From Boletus sp. NGJ (Eukaryota; Basidiomycota; Agaricomycetes; Boletales; Boletaceae): DNA of 64,000 nucleotides. The stretch spans positions 930,001 through 994,000 of the forward strand of contig JAGTXK010000239.1 of the NCBI GenBank assembly GCA_019096195.1, written 5' to 3'. The notes beneath the pieces are model-generated. The model searched no databases. It saw only the letters and a program-made list of their open reading frames with translations, and was not told where the DNA came from. The translations under genes were made by a program, and so were the position numbers. Shown in pieces: positions 1 to 10,490 of this stretch; within the stretch, counting starts at the first letter, position 1, and every line of letters begins with the position of its first letter.

Positions 1-422
1 TATGTAGGCCCACCGTGGGGAAACCTAATTAAAAACCTCTGGACGAACCAGAAGTGACGACGGCAACCGGATGTTGAAAGTTAATGCTCAGCAGACACCA
101 CCAAACGCCGGCGGTTGCGGTGCGGGAAAATGCTTAAAGGAGGGCCGTAAACTAACATAATACTTATATACACCTCATGGACAGTAGGGTATTCGCCGGA
201 AATCCGCCGAGGAACCTGCCCTGATCCCATTAGGAACCTAATCCTCGCTTAGCCTCAGTGGAACCTTTACAACAACTGGCCGTGTAACTACTGCCTCCCA
301 ACTTGCTTACATTGCAGTGGTAGTACATGCATCCATAGGAAATTCTATAACATTATTGGTATGGATGATCACACCTTGCTGTTTTTCCCCACAAAAGTGA
401 CCACCGGTGTGTCGTAACCTGT
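1..422. other. Intergenic, nothing recognised
   Basis: No convincing coding sequence, RNA gene or repeat was seen. The stretch lies downstream of the G1 peptidase gene and probably includes its 3' untranslated region. Confidence 0.5.
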
Positions 423-1237
423 TTAGAGGTACTCGACGAGGATGGTATCCGCAGCAGTATTGACAAATGTGAGAAATGTCTCATTCTGCACAATGGCGGA
501 GATGTCACCAGTAGTCGGCCCGTAGTAGGTGAAATTGGGGCCACAGGCAATAGCGTCGGTGAAGCGTGCGGTGCTAAAGTTTCCAAGGGTAGTGGGGGTA
601 CCATCCTTCAAAACGGCTTCAACGAGCCACTCAGCATTCCGCCCGCAAAGAGGATAAGACTCGGAAGTGGTGGGTGTCACCGAAGAAATATTGCCAGTGC
701 TCAAATTGACCACGATCACCAAACCAGTAGTCGCAGAGGTTGAAACGACGTAAGCATCGATAACATCACCAGGACTGACACTGATGTAAGGGAAGTCCTC
801 TTTGTACTCAGGCCACCACCCGTACCAAGCTGTTCAATCCACGAATAATTAAAACCGATTCGGACTGAAAGTTCGCTGTCTCTCACCCTTGGACAAGGGC
901 ACTCCATCCGTGATCGAGACCTCGACTCCAGTCTGAAGGGCGGAATAGCACTCGAGACCGTCTAAACCAATCGTCATAGAGAAACCACCGCGCTCGTCCA
1001 AAAGGGTGGGGACGGCGAAGGTAGCCATGACAGCGTTGAAAGTTCCCTGTCAGTAACAAAATGAGATCAAACATGATTGTGAACCATGAGCATGATACAA
1101 ACGTTAACCTCCGAGTCCATGACAACACCAGCCCAGTTGGAGCTATGCTTATACGTGCGAGCCTTCGCCCTCAGCTGAGAGGGAGGAACAGCCAGAGCTA
1201 TAGAGACGAGAAAAAGAAGGGCGGACTTGGGGACCAT
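423..1237 (-). CDS. Secreted G1-family (eqolisin) acid peptidase
   Basis: Glutamic endopeptidase of family G1, secreted enzymes that cut proteins at acid pH. Three exons, 1109-1237, 887-1046 and 423-829, join in frame to about 231 residues. The start at 1237 begins a hydrophobic signal peptide (MVPKSALLFLVSIALAVPP). The mature domain opens with the family hallmark SSNWAGVV and continues GTFNAVMATFAVPT. The two catalytic residues are present: Gln81 in SALQTGV and Glu163 in AEWLVEA. The tryptophan-rich loop AWYGWWPEY and the strand motif SPGDVIDAY also fit the family. Introns are 830-886 and 1047-1108, both GT-AG. A TATAAAG box lies about 67 bases upstream of the start. The protein is somewhat shorter than Aspergillus relatives because it has little propeptide. 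No break was seen, so it is probably functional. Confidence 0.9.
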
Positions 1238-1303
1238 GGTATGAATGATGCTGCTGTGAATCAATAATTGAGAACCTGAGATACAGAGAGAGCATCCTGC
1301 AAC

Positions 1304-1310
1304 CTTTATA
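1304..1310 (-). promoter_or_regulatory. TATA box of the G1 peptidase gene
   Basis: TATAAAG on the minus strand, about 67 bases upstream of the predicted start codon. This is normal spacing for a fungal TATA promoter with a short leader. Confidence 0.45.
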
Positions 1311-3456
1311 CACTCGTAACACGTCCTGAATCCTGTTGCTTCGCATGAAACGACATCCCTGTTTCGAAAAATATGATCTTCCAGGAAGATGACTAGAAGC
1401 CCTGGCAACGTCTCACTGGCGCATGCAGTCTCAGATAAACGCCCTATGCCCGACGTGTCAACCCAATACTTTAACGCGTTACACCTGTGGTTTAAATTCC
1501 GCAGTCTGGGCCAAGACGCTGTCAAGACTCAGGCTGCAACCGCTTCTTTGCTTACTTTTGTGCTTGTACCGGGAGACGACGTTTGGAAGAAGCCACTCGC
1601 CGTCCGTATCGTTCCCTTGCAGTGACGATGACGATGGCGCGTGTTCAGGTAATGGTCAAGGCGGTCAAGGCGGGGCGACGGCTGGCATTGGGATCGTGAT
1701 TGGTAGGAACCCATGACGATGCATTGGGCCATCCCCGTCGACGACGACATTGATCCTTCCTCTGTCCACACCTCTCAGCGCTCGTGCAGAGCTCCTTGCT
1801 GCAATTCATGGTACCCGCAAGTTAGCCGAATTCGGCATAATTCTCTCCAATTATTGACATTTGTATCTCGCAGACCGCTATCTGATTAGCGACCCTCGTC
1901 GATAAGTTTAATTCCACCTAGCCTCCAGATAATTATTTTACCAAGACAGATGATATTATACTCGGGTCATTGTAAATGCGCCAAGGTGAAGCAGACTGTC
2001 TTCGGAAGCCAGTCAAGCCCTCGGTAGTAGTACATCCTTTCGTTCGGTTAATCCACCCCAAAGCACCTCATCAATCTCCGCACCTTCCATGTGGTGCCCA
2101 GGTCCGACCTCGCCCTTTGTCCCATTCTCGCCGCCTATCTCCAAAACACTCGACGCGCCTAAATGCGTTGCAGCGCGGTGTGACACGCACCATCTTCAAG
2201 TTCATCAAATGTGCTATATTTTCACATCGATGGCTCACAGATGGCTCACCTACGTTTCAAGATATGCATACGGTCCGCAGGTTTGCCGACGCGGTGATCC
2301 AAGACGACTAGGTATGCAATGCCCGCCCATGACCACTTTCCACATCGATGTTGTTGCAATATTTCAGGGGCATGGGATATTTGTTCAGACTAGGCCTTCG
2401 TCGCAGTATAGTGCTACCCTCCCGGGATCGATAGAGGGATAGTTGGCTGCGAGGGAAGCTCTGGATGCTGTTTCAGTTCCTAATAGTTTTCGGGATCCAT
2501 CTATGATACTGACTCACAACTTCACAAAAGGATTGCAAGTGGAAGTGCTGCTTTGCTCAGGTGATCGAATGGTGAGGCCAACGGTACCCGGAACCGGCAA
2601 ATATTCCCCGATGGCGGCACGACGACCCATCAGTACATCAGTTTTGCGGTGCCACTTTACATGTCCCTTCAGTCGATACAGTATCCGTGCGAGGCACTGG
2701 CAGCAATAGTTCGAAGCGAAGTGATTGCCGAGTGCAGTCGCGTCGTCTGCTCACTCTGGGTTTTGCCAATCGTAATTGTCTACTCTACTTTCTCAGACGC
2801 TTCCTCCAAGGCCTCATGCCCGACCACAGCATAAAATAAAGATTATTAGTGCTCCTGTACGCAGCCCCTTTAAGTCCACTCAGGTCCATCAACTCACATC
2901 CCATCCACTGCACGGAGCCATATCCTGCAGGACAGTTCTGGTACGCGAGCCCTCCGCATATATCAGGGATACATTCCCCACTCGCTGTCAGCCATCGACG
3001 AACCTGCAGAATCGTTTAGGTTCGAAATTGTGAAGAGCTGAACGATGCCTGCGTTAAATTTAGTGCACACTGCAAACGTGTGACTTGACGACTTTCAATG
3101 CAAGTGAGTACCACGGAATGAAGTCCCGCCAACCCCGGGCCAGTAATGATATTCCCAGCGCTAGTAACCTCTCATTTTCGGTAACTCATCCCTTAGCAAT
3201 TCCACCCACACTCCACTCGTTGGTAAAGCTGGCCGAGCAGTGCTACTTGACGTGCACTAAGTTGAATTACGGTATCTTTGCTGATACTTCGGATCCGCGA
3301 AAACGAGCACCAGCTTGCGCAAGTCTACCAGTGCGAGCCCAGTACTGCTAGCACACCCGCAGTTCAAACCCCACGGTGATTCAAACATTCAAGGCGCTTG
3401 GACGCAGTAGCAAGATAAGGACACCTGAAAGCGGACACCATCGACACGCGCACACG
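1311..3456. other. Long gene-poor stretch
   Basis: No complete gene was recognised. Around 2160-2320 (+) a short open stretch reads CAIFSHRWLTDGSPTFQD. This is weakly reminiscent of the start of basidiomycete HET-domain proteins, where the aromatic His-Arg/Thr-Trp motif opens the domain, but nothing flanking it supports a working gene. The rest looks non-coding. Confidence 0.35.
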
Positions 3457-4432
3457 ATGCCATTACGATTGCGTTCCAAACTTTCAACCGGCTTGGATCC
3501 CCTTCAGGTTGTCATCTCCACGACAACCTCAGTCAAGAATCTTCTCTCCACCCTCTCCCCTTCACCTCTGACAGCACCTTTTTCGGCCGTTCTTCTTATA
3601 TTGGAAGCTATCCAGGTCAGTATGACGTTGCGCACTGTCGTTCGATTGGTGCCATGGGAGTCATGTCTTAAAACCTCCTTCGAATGTGGTACAGGATATA
3701 CGGACGAACCAAGCTGGTTGCATCGCCCTGGCCTGGCGAGGGGCACAGATATAGATCGTAGAATGCGTTTCAGATGGAACTCTGCGCCCGAACACCTGGT
3801 GCAAAGCCTGCAGAAGTCCGAAGGGTAGATCTTGACTCCTGCATTGACATGCTCGTCATTGAGACACTGTGGTGGCACCCATGTTCGACATCAGGATCTT
3901 GGAACTCATTCACAAGCTCATGAAAAGGTTGGCTGGCTCGAAAGGGAGCGATCAGTTTCTCCGAAATACTTCAATTGAGCATGTGCTCGCCGAGCACTCC
4001 AGGTTGCTGGACGAAGCTACACAATCCCTCCAGGTTGGTCTAGTCTTGTCGCGAACCGATCTACAATGTACTAATCGTCACGATGCAGCTTGCTACACTT
4101 ATCGACTTACCTGATACCGTTGACACGCTCTCGCGAAGTAACACTGGGAGAACCCCGCGCTCGCGATTGTAGATGATTCCGAAGAATTCCAAACGATTCC
4201 GTGTTCATGCAAACCAAATTCACGTATAGTCTTGTGTGCGTGACAGTCAGCAAAAGGATTGACGAAACTTGCTTTACAGAGAACATGACTACTCATTCAA
4301 CCATGTGGAGCGAAACGTCAATGGGCTTCTTCCCCCTCCAATGTTTACTCTTGAAGCTGCATCTAGAGGAGCGCAGGAACGAGTGATGGGATTCAAATGC
4401 TACATCGACTCTACAACGTCGAGACGTCGAAT
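3457..4432 (+). pseudogene. Broken gene with MLKL-like four-helix N-terminal region
   Basis: Exons can be followed from 3457 (MPLRLRSKLSTGLDPLQVV, then a helical stretch ending in APFSAVLLILEAIQ). They continue through a helix at about 3880-4030 (LELIHKLMKRLAGSKGSD, HVLAEHSRLLDEATQSLQ) and an acidic segment at about 4145-4215 (WENPALAIVDDSEEF). The last stretch, 4287-4432, contains ERNVNGLLPPPMF. The opening resembles the N-terminal helical bundle found in fungal MLKL-like, kinase and NACHT/STAND signalling proteins, a type common in Rhizoctonia. That match is from memory of the family style. The segments do not all stay in one frame, so the copy looks broken. No kinase or NTPase domain follows, because calcineurin A ends only 130 bases away on the other strand. 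Confidence 0.5.
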
Positions 4433-4561
4433 ATAAATACCCCAAACTCATCGACATCATCGACATCCCCCGAAAAGCAAAAAGTAAAGTGCTCGCAGCG
4501 TCACCAACCAGCCGATGCCTGCGGAACATTCGACTCCCACCCAAGCATACACGCAGAGATA

Positions 4562-7072
4562 TTAGCTCGTCCCACCGCCCTTTTTCCCATCCAACGCCGC
4601 CTGCAACATCGAAAACGCATTTTGCATCCCCCGTTGCCTCGTCGACGGGCTCGTCGTCCCACCCAACCGCAAGTTTCCCCTCCGGTCCGAACCTGCAGGT
4701 GGGGGAGGGGGTGTCGGGGGTGAACTGATGCTCGACGCGCTTGGGGAGGATGCACATTCGAGAGGTGGCGTCTCGGAGCGTCCGTCGTCTGAAGGCGTCA
4801 TTGGCCTTGAGAACATGGGAATAGGCATAAATGTTGGCATGGGTGTAGGCATTGGCGTGGGCAACTGAACCTGCACTTTGGATTGACCAAGTGATGTCGC
4901 GGGTTTCTCCCCCGCGTGCGGTGGTGCTGGCGGCAACCGCTCGTTCTCGATATCCGATCTTCGTCTGTCATGCGTGTGTAGGTGATCTGGAAACCCAGGA
5001 AAGGAGAATAGAGAGATACGTACGCGTCTTCGAAGCTTGAGATGGCTTTCTTGATACCTTCCGCACCAAGTGCCAGCGTCCCATAAGGGAGTCTGCCAGT
5101 GGACGATATGTTCTTGAGTTCTGAGACGTTTTCGGATTCTTCCCTATATGCGGTCACGTGAAACATAGGCCATACCCAGTGGAAAAGCTGACGTACCGAA
5201 GCACCGCATATACCCTTGCCATCCGCCCGACTGCAAGAATCTTGTTCTTGATAACCCCTCTCCGTTCCCGGAGATCTTCATGATGTGGCTCAGGCATGTC
5301 CTCGAGCTCCTCCTTGGAGCACGTGTTGAGTACCGCAACAAGCATGTCAGTGACTACGGAACGATGCATGAATGAGATACGACGTGAGCTCCAATCATGA
5401 AACGAGACAACATACTCTTTTCTCCGACGAATGGTAGACTCCATTCGAAAACATCTTTGAAGTTTGGCAGCCAATATGGGTGTGAGGTACAATTGAATTG
5501 GGTGATGTTCATCGTATTGTTCTCATATTTAAGTACGGCGGCCTTATTGTTGTACGCGTCGAGATAATTTGGAGCAGAAAATATGGTGATGAGAGTGGGA
5601 AAACCAGTTCCCTGGGCTTTCCGGTACATACGAAAGCTAGAGGGGATCAGCTCGTCAGTAACGACATCAAATGGTCAAATGAACACATACCCAGAATCCT
5701 GGGCCTCGTGGGCTCGAATTACCGACAATAGATTGTTCCTCTCGAGGAACTTGCACGTGGCCGAGTAGCTTCTCGATCGAAAATGAAGATCAGTGAATTA
5801 TCGCGTCTGGGTTCATGGAACAAACTGACGTAAAGAAATAGGAGCAGCCCCTGACATGATTGTGCAAGAAACTATCAGTTACCTTTTCTGACCCAAAATC
5901 CTCTGTCGGATCTGACCACAGAATATCACACATCAAACCGTGCGTTGGGGGCTCACGAAACCGGTCCAACTGACAAAATATTGGATGAGTCGACCAAGCA
6001 TACAAAGAACACTCCGGAAGGCGAACCATTTGAAGGTCATGGACGGTATGGAGTTCGGGAGACAAACCACCATGTATGCACAAGAACTGTTTGTTCATTA
6101 TAGCAGCCAGTGGAAGGGCACAAAAAGATTCCATGCACGCGTCGTATAAGCGCTCGGTGTACTTGTGTTGGCCTAGGAACCTCTGAAGATGGAGGAAAGA
6201 CGGCTAAAATAAGAAGTTCTTACATTCGATCTTGAAGGTAAAGTACTCGGTCAAACGTCGGCATTCATGGTTACCTCGTAGAAGGAATAAGCTGTCGGGA
6301 AAACATATCTTCAGTGACCAGAGGTATAGAACACACTTTAAACAAGGGAGATCAGGCGAGTGTTGAGTGAGAGAAGAAAGGAAGCACCTCGATACTAAAG
6401 TATCCCCGATCAACGTAATCGCCCAGAAAGAGGTATCGAGTCGTCTTTGGGTTTCCGCCCTTCTCAAAGAGTTTCATGAGGTCATACTTGATGCAGCATC
6501 AGTTCCACGCGTTCTAAGCAGGTGCAGAATGGATCGACGCACGTATTGTCCATGGATATCGCCACAGACTAGCAGGAAGAAATGATCGGATCAGCACAAA
6601 GGCTGTTGCTTGCATTACAGAGAACAAATCCAGCAGCGCCTATGTGAAATCTCACCTGTCACCGGAGCATCGATGTCCAGAACATTATGTTCGCTCCGGA
6701 GCAGATTCGTAGCCTGTTGGATGATCCAAAGTGCATGCTCTTCCCGAATCCTACCCTCGTGGAAGAAGTGATCCTTGAGGAAATCGAGATTGGGTTTGCT
6801 CGAATCATGTGGTGAGAAGAACTGAGCATCGGTTGGGATACCCAGGGCAGGCTGCGTGACCTAGTGAACGCACACACCATGTGGCTGAGCGCTGAGCGAT
6901 GTCCATGTGACAGAAAAGAACAACGCACATCTTTGATGATGCGCTCGCGTGTGTTGATGATCGCACCGTCGTCGAGGCGCTGCATCGAGCAATCGACGGC
7001 GGGTCTATTCAAGGCGTTTCTGTGCTCGATCTCGTGAATGGCCTTGTCAAAGTGCGTCTGGACACTGGACAT
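4562..7072 (-). CDS. CNA1: Calcineurin catalytic subunit A (PP2B)
   Basis: Calcium/calmodulin-dependent serine/threonine protein phosphatase catalytic subunit. It acts with the regulatory B subunit in stress, cell-wall and virulence signalling. About a dozen exons run from the start at 7072 ([19 protein letters not shown]) to the stop at 4562. The PPP-family motifs appear in order: [47 protein letters not shown] and [17 protein letters not shown]. The B-subunit-binding helix is near [16 protein letters not shown] and the calmodulin-binding helix is [17 protein letters not shown]. The autoinhibitory segment [12 protein letters not shown] follows. The C-terminus is a proline-, serine- and methionine-rich tail ending at GGGTS. 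No catalytic residue is missing. The gene is divergent from the Hsk3-like gene, with 342 bases between the two starts. Confidence 0.95.
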
Positions 7073-7414
7073 GGTGATCAAAGGGAGAGGGGTATGAGGA
7101 AGGGACCGCGGGTGTAAGTCGGGGCTTTGTATCCCACACAGCACTTGACAAGGGCAGCTCGACAACGATGTCCATAATTGGACTGGCGTGCTTGCCATGA
7201 GCGTGAACATTCGCTCCGCTATTCAAACGAGATGGCTGGTGCAGCCAACGGCTCAGACAGTCCATTTTCTCGACGTCCAGGTTAGCTTTGACCCTTGGAA
7301 ACGTCGCTTAAGTGCCAACTCCATGCCAAAGAAAATTGGAGGGTGCCGCGGAACTAATTACCTACACCACAATCGTGGGAACTTTTATCTCGCGACGTTC
7401 GTCCTCGACCAAGG

Positions 7415-7713
7415 ATGAGCCGTTCGGGTGCTACACAGGCCAAGGACAGGCTCTATGGACAGCTGGCTTCCAATCTGAAAAACATGTCGCGCGCTGTAGG
7501 TCAAACAGCCGATTTGATGGAACAGCTCCAGAATGACTTGGATGCGATGAGAGTCCTCGCGGGTACCCATGCTGCACAGTGCGTGGCATGAATGCGATTC
7601 TGCCGTGTTTCAGGCTTGACGATGTGTCTAGGTTCATGACGGTTTCCGCAGAATTGAATTCAGAGTCAGCAGGGGAAGGCGATCCGTCTGGAAGGCCCGA
7701 GTCTGGGAAATAG
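7415..7713 (+). CDS. HSK3: Small Hsk3-like DASH/Dam1 complex subunit
   Basis: Two exons, 7415-7578 and 7632-7713, with a 53-base GT-AG intron, encode 81 residues. The protein starts MSRSGATQAKDRLYGQLASN, continues with a leucine/methionine heptad helix (MSRAVGQTADLMEQLQNDL) and then LAGTHAAQFMTVSAELN. It ends in a short acidic, glycine-rich tail. Size, the single coiled coil and the closing pattern of a small-residue patch followed by FM and a serine match fungal Hsk3, one of the smallest subunits of the ring complex that couples kinetochores to microtubules. The identification rests on remembered pattern and is not certain. Another small coiled-coil protein is the alternative. The coding sequence is short and spliced, so automated annotation would easily miss it. 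Confidence 0.55.
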
Positions 7714-8159
7714 CCAACCTCGTTCTTCATACGCATCCCGATGTCTCTTTATTAAATCATTCGGACAATGAGCCCAAGCTTAGAATGCGAGTTCATCACC
7801 TCCCAATTACATAGCCCTTGATCAAGCAGTGGACTGAAGACAAATACGTATCACGTCACTGTGAGCTGATCTCTTCCTCGATTTAAATGCCCTCACGGAC
7901 TCGAGTTGCAAGTATACTCAACGTCCAACCATAGTTCCGTCAAATTTATACATATATTTCATCCACTCGGGATATAGTAACTTTATCTACCAGAACGCCA
8001 AGAGTCGTTTGCTGATCAGGCAAGCGATTCCGCCGTTATACAGGCGATACAGTAAGGGGTGGCTATCAATCTGTGTTAATATAACGTCTCCACGCCCGGT
8101 CTCACCCAAGTTCGACTATGTAACAGTTCGAACATTTATGGTGACTTCGAAGTTCCACC
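7714..8159. other. Intergenic, nothing recognised
   Basis: AT-rich sequence between the Hsk3-like gene and the ribonuclease T2 remnant. No coding signal was seen. Confidence 0.5.
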
Positions 8160-8727
8160 GTATGGAAAATTGAGATGTTCCCGATTTCATCCCGTCATTT
8201 GCGTACGTTGGCGGTACGTTGGATCGACTGAAGGCCGTTGCCACTGTCGGAGAATGCGTGGAAGGAACAACTGGAACACAAAGGTGGGAGCCTTGCTTTG
8301 GGAGATACCGAATATTTCTGTGGGGACAAGTTGAGTCTTTTGGCGTGTCTGCGAAAAAAAAATGTTAGCATGCCTGACTGAGTAGTCGTGATAAATCGCG
8401 CTTATTGATGGGAACAAACGCTCCGTCGATCAGCGATCCCTTCAGGTTGTAGTACCAGCTGATCGAATCCAGCCTGCCGCGCGAACAACCGACGGCAGGC
8501 GTGTACTATGATGAAACGAGGTCATCTCAAATTCGATAACCTAGATGATGAAGGTGCTCCGGAACTTACACCTCCCGAACCTTGCTCCAGCGCGGAAAGT
8601 ATGTCCGATAGGCTGTAGGTTTGCTCCCAGGAAGGGGTAATCTCGGCATTTGCTAGCCACGTGTACGTAGGAAGAGTCTAGAATAGCTGAACGATGTTCT
8701 CAAAGTACGCTACAGCCTTCATGAAAG
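8160..8727 (-). pseudogene. Ribonuclease T2 C-terminal remnant
   Basis: Reading from 8727 downward the minus strand gives AVAYFENIVQLF, TLPTYTWLANAEITPSW, EQTYSLSDILSALEQG, YYNLKGSLIDGAFVPINK and finally DSTCPHRNIRYLPKQGSH. This order matches the C-terminal half of fungal secreted ribonuclease T2, which carries a structural helix, a cysteine pair and a closing IRYLPK-type strand. The catalytic first half, with its two histidine motifs, is absent. The coding trace is interrupted and starts abruptly next to a WD40 remnant. It therefore looks like a truncated, dead copy left at a rearrangement edge. Confidence 0.5.
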
Positions 8728-8782
8728 AGACAGAAGGTGAGTCAATCTGGCGTATGCGGGAAATTACCCCGTTGTGGACAAA

Positions 8783-8971
8783 TTACCTCAGATCCCTCGC
8801 GGCTTCCTGATGGTCTGTATCTGTGTTCGAACAGCGAATTGTTTTGTCGTATGATGTGGAGAAGAGCCTGCTACCATCGCCCGACCACAACAGACACGGA
8901 ATCCTCTCTTTTGGGACCTCTAATGGACGAAGGATGCGCTTGCCACTCTTTGATCCAACCTGATCAGTCAA
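8783..8971 (-). pseudogene. Orphan WD40 blade remnant
   Basis: The stretch IPCLLWSGDGSRLFSTSYDK followed by TIRC closely matches one blade of the two WD40-kinase genes further along (CLLWSRDDSKLFSGSYDK and CLLWSHDGSRLFSGSDDK). The usual tryptophan after TIRC is replaced by serine. Only this blade survives, just downstream of CTK3 and in the same orientation. The full copies at 28-34 kb also lie downstream of CTK3-derived sequence in that orientation. This is a decayed relic of a WD40-kinase gene. Confidence 0.8.
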
Positions 8972-9091
8972 TCACGGCTATAGTAAGATTTTACTCGCTT
9001 TTATGGGTTCTTCCGAATCCCTGCCGACCATCAGACGAACCCGCATGCTCCCCTCGTAAACCCATACATCCAGAGGTGCATCACCAGCCAC

Positions 9092-10490
9092 CTACGACAG
9101 ATCCATCGGCTCTTCTCCACCCTCCCCCTCTGCCAACTCCTCCCCTCTCTCTCCCGTTCCATCTTCTTGCACCTGACCCTGACCCTCCCCTTCCCCCCGT
9201 CGCCTCAGATGTGGATGACACAATTCCCTCTCGTCCATCACCGCCTCCACATCATCCTCATTCCAATCACTCGTCGCCTCCCACTCGTTCTCAAATTCGA
9301 TATCCAACGCCAACTCAGAGTCCTCTCCTTCGCTCAGCGGAAGAAAGGCAGCGAGTGCATAGGCGGTATAGCCTGCGGACCCTGAGCCCGAGGTCGGTCC
9401 CGAGCCTGCCGCAGGGGAGGGAGAGGCGTGGGAATGGGAGTGGTGCGAGGAATGACTATGGGACGACCCTTGGGGCTGCGCTTGAACCCACCGTCGTTCC
9501 CGAAGCCGTTTATGTCGTTCGCGGTCTTCCTCGATCCGCTTAAATATCTCGCCGCGGGAGAGGTGAGCATCGCTTCCGGATCCGGCGCCGCGCGAGGACG
9601 GAGGGCGTGAAGTGGGGGCAGACACAGAGCCTGCCAACGTCTCGGTAGCTTGCGTTTGCCGAGAAGAGAGCATCTGTATCACTTCGTCGACGCGTTGAGG
9701 CTCGATGATCCGTTTCGTGCGCCAGTTCTCCAGGATCTGATGGTGGACGTTAGCAAGTGAGTTTTGAAAGAGATTGGTAGATCGAACCTGTTTTGTGCTC
9801 GTCAGATTGGGCAGTCCCTGTCGGCCGACCGGGACGACACATTCCACGATTTGGCGGAGATCCCGAGAGACGTAGTCAACATAAAAAGACGTATTGGTTT
9901 GCTTGGCGTGCCTGGAAGAAGGTGTCAGCGGCCTGGAGAAACGAGCATGGGTAATGCATGATGCGAGGTGGAGGACATACGAAGACGACTCAGCTGGCAG
10001 CGGTTGGTGTGCTTTCGCAAGTAAAGACGACTCACAGAGTGAGTCGAGGAAGTAAAGAATGTTGATCCGATGATTAATGGAACCCTGATAAGAAAAAGCA
10101 GAAGACTCCGGTCAATAAATGGCCCACTGAGCCCACAGGATAGAGAACGGAAGGGAAGACAAGTGGTGAGCCCTAAACCCATCCTGCCTGATAGGACGTG
10201 CCACCGTCCACATCTGGCGTAGCACGACTGAACTACCCAAAGCGCATGGCATAAAGAAGAAGAAAAAACGACACGCCTTTTGACATTCCTCGACGATGCA
10301 CTCCCACAGGTCCTCTCCGCATCTCGAAAAATACTTGAGCGCATATCCGACCACTTTTTGGATCGATTGTTGCGTTCTGCAAGGACCACCGGTGTCATCA
10401 TCCGTGGGGCGGAAAACGTTGGGTCAACACTCACGCGTTGAGTTTTCGGAGGAGACCTAGGAACTGCATGCGTACTTCAAATGGATCCAT
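9092..10490 (-). CDS. CTK3: CTD kinase subunit gamma (CTK3-like)
   Basis: Regulatory subunit of the CTDK-I complex, which phosphorylates serine 2 of the RNA polymerase II C-terminal domain. The start at 10490 gives MDPFEVRMQFLGLLRKLNA. Next come YALKYFSRCGEDLWECIVEE and SINHRINILYFLDSLCES, the N-terminal CID-like helical fold, and then RDLRQIVE. The C-terminal half (ILENWRTKRIIEPQRVDEV, FKRIEEDRERHKRLRERRW) matches the CTK3 C-terminal domain. A histidine/serine-rich stretch and a glutamate/glycine-rich tail end at 9092. Five or so exons are visible. The second intron only restores the frame if its donor is GC (AAAAG|GCGTGT), a rare GC-AG intron. Decayed pieces of this gene's 3' end occur at 30.5-30.7 kb and 34.1-34.6 kb. 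Confidence 0.85.

Noticed and set aside
2160-2320. Possible HET-domain start (AIFSHRWLTDGSPTFQD)
   Set aside because: The phrase is short, stops quickly, and nothing upstream or downstream continues a HET domain.
8737-9543. 268-residue proline- and serine-rich open frame on plus
   Set aside because: It is antisense to the acidic C-terminus of CTK3. The minus strand has the conserved family motifs.
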